From assembly GCA_007119305.1 (NCBI GenBank), contig SKPY01000048.1, positions 1-5,383 on the forward strand: 5,383 nt of DNA. The letters are read 5' to 3'. Shown one piece after another: positions 4,200 to 5,383 of the stretch (the stretch's first letter is position 1; the number at the start of each line of letters is the position of its first letter). Made by a program: the position numbers and the translations under genes. The stretch is from Nitriliruptorales bacterium. GTDB taxonomy: Bacteria; Actinomycetota; Nitriliruptoria; Euzebyales; Egibacteraceae. Under the pieces are notes generated by a model. It was not told where the DNA came from and ran no database searches. It saw nothing but the letters and a program-made list of their open reading frames with translations.

Positions 4200-5383
4200 A
4201 TGACGCAAACGCTCGAGCAGCTCACGATCGGCCCCGACGACGGCGAGGCGTTCGAGGCCGCAGCGGCCCGGCTCACCGACGAGTTCGCGGCCTGGCTTGC
4301 CGAACGCGGCCGCGACGCCGACGACGCGTGGGTCGGCTACCAGCTCCTGCACGCCAAGTGGACCTACATCGGCGGCGCGCTCACCCGCTGGACCGCCGGG
4401 GACCTGCACGAGGCGCTGCTCGGCGTCTTCCCCCGCAAGGTGCTGGTCGACCCCGGTGACGCCGACCGACTCGTGCCGGCCGCGGCGGCGTTCGTCGACT
4501 TCCTCGCGGCCTGCGGGCTCCTCGACGACCGTGGTGACGACCGCGCCCGGCTGCGCGCGGTGCTGGAGGCCATCGCCGACGAAGTCCCCGCCGCGGTCTG
4601 CGATCCGTCGCGGTTCGGGCTCGCCAAGTCGACCGTCGCCGCGATGGCCGCCGACGGCGTCGACCCCGGCGACCCCGAGCAGGTCGAGGCGTGGATCACG
4701 GCCCACAACACCGCGCTCCGCCGGGACCCGGCCGGCGACCCGGAGGCGGTGCCGCCGGTGGACCTGCCCGACGACGAGGCCCTCGCCGAGACGGCCCGGA
4801 GAGTCCCCCTCGTGCGGCAGCTCATGGCGCTCCTCGACTCCCCGGATGAGCGCGCAGATGCCGACGTCGTGTCGCAGGTGGCCTTGACCGCCGAGCTCGC
4901 CCGGCAGCGCGGCAGCCGGATGACCGTCACCCGGCGGGGCAGGGCGCTCCTCGAGGAGCCGCTGGAGCTGTGGGAGGCGGCGGTGATGGCCCACTGCGAG
5001 GTCGGACTGCTCGGCTGGCGCGCCGAGGACTCGCCGCCGTGGTGGGCCGAGCTCCTCGACACCGGCGTGGAGGAGCTGCTGTGCGCGCTCTACCTCGCCG
5101 GGTCGGCGGAGGTCGCCGTGCTCGCCGAGGTGGCGGCCGCGGGGCTCGCCGCGCAGTCTGATCCAGACGCCCTGCCGGCCGTCGAGCGCGAGCGGCTCCC
5201 CAGCGAGGTCGCCCGCGGCGTCGCGGCGCTCGTTGACCGCCTCGCGTGGCTCGGGATGGTCGAGCGACGCGCCGCCGTGGCGGGCTCGCTCTCGGGTGAT
5301 CGCGTCGCCCTGACGGCCCTGGGTGCCTGGTACACCCGCCCGCTCGTCGAGGAGCGCGGCTACGAGGCCCCGCTCGCCGACGA
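4200..5383 (+). CDS. Uncharacterised actinobacterial protein with a winged-helix-like C-terminal segment (3' end outside window)
   Basis: The frame stays open from ATG 4200 to the window end: 394 codons and no stop. GGGGAGG (4189-4195) is a strong Shine-Dalgarno 4 bases before ATG 4200; the in-frame GTG at 4197 sits too close to it. The N-terminal 60 residues are acidic and helical (FAAWLAERGRDADDAWVGYQ). Conserved-looking pieces follow: FPRKVLVDPGDADRLVPAAA (77-96), DPSRFGLAKSTVAAMAADGV (135-154) with EAWITAHN (163-170), RMTVTRRGRALLEEPLELWE (240-259), and LTALGAWYTRPLVEERGY (371-388), which looks like the wing and closing helix of a winged-helix fold. I recognise this arrangement from hypothetical actinobacterial proteins, some of which I recall being linked to pRiA4b ORF-3-like or SEC-C domains, but I cannot name the family or a function. 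No signal peptide, transmembrane stretch or catalytic motif is visible. The gene has its own promoter-like region, 119 bases after the previous stop. Confidence 0.85.
   Translation, partial: MTQTLEQLTIGPDDGEAFEAAAARLTDEFAAWLAERGRDADDAWVGYQLLHAKWTYIGGALTRWTAGDLHEALLGVFPRKVLVDPGDADRLVPAAAAFVDFLAACGLLDDRGDDRARLRAVLEAIADEVPAAVCDPSRFGLAKSTVAAMAADGVDPGDPEQVEAWITAHNTALRRDPAGDPEAVPPVDLPDDEALAETARRVPLVRQLMALLDSPDERADADVVSQVALTAELARQRGSRMTVTRRGRALLEEPLELWEAAVMAHCEVGLLGWRAEDSPPWWAELLDTGVEELLCALYLAGSAEVAVLAEVAAAGLAAQSDPDALPAVERERLPSEVARGVAALVDRLAWLGMVERRAAVAGSLSGDRVALTALGAWYTRPLVEERGYEAPLAD

Noticed and set aside
4065..4994. A 309-codon open frame on the - strand
   Set aside because: It lies opposite the last gene, which has a strong ribosome site, clean codon usage and recognisable motifs. 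The antisense product has none of these.

Overview
The base composition (very high GC, G or C at most third codon positions, GTG/ATG starts, weak -35 boxes) and the protein families present indicate a high-GC actinobacterial (Actinomycetota) chromosome. The genus cannot be fixed from this window; a deep-branching lineage is possible but not shown. All intact genes lie on the + strand, and two of them run off the window ends.

Left part (1-1383): the 3' end of a gene whose protein ends in a phosphoribosyltransferase (PRTase) domain, most likely the C-terminus of a RecQ-type helicase. After 32 bases comes a complete gene for a divergent DprA/Smf-like protein with no C-terminal winged helix. The two look co-transcribed and form a nucleic-acid-handling pair. 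A short hairpin follows dprA.

Middle (1384-2758): a promoter-like stretch precedes a GNAT-fold acetyltransferase gene with a good Shine-Dalgarno. Its last codons hold three tandem copies of a 13-base unit, and a strong hairpin overlaps its stop codon. The 450-base stretch that follows looks empty, but translated in three frames it contains what I read as a decayed PIN-domain (VapC-like) toxin gene. It is frameshifted, it has lost an expected catalytic acidic residue, and no antitoxin gene is visible.

Right part (2725-5383): a 451-residue two-part protein starts inside the pseudogene tail. It has an N-terminal actinobacterial domain of unknown function (DUF7711-like) and a C-terminal UPF0158 domain. 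A hairpin and a promoter-like region separate it from a large gene that is cut by the window end. That gene belongs to a recognisable but uncharacterised actinobacterial type, with at least 394 residues and a winged-helix-like segment near the end. The promoter-like sites before the acetyltransferase gene and before this last gene share 14 of 16 bases.

The RecQ/PRTase-DprA pair is the best candidate for a functional system here. The rest looks like an accessory neighbourhood with toxin-antitoxin debris and orphan actinobacterial genes, each with its own promoter. No RNA genes, CRISPR arrays, insertion sequences or complete mobile elements were seen.
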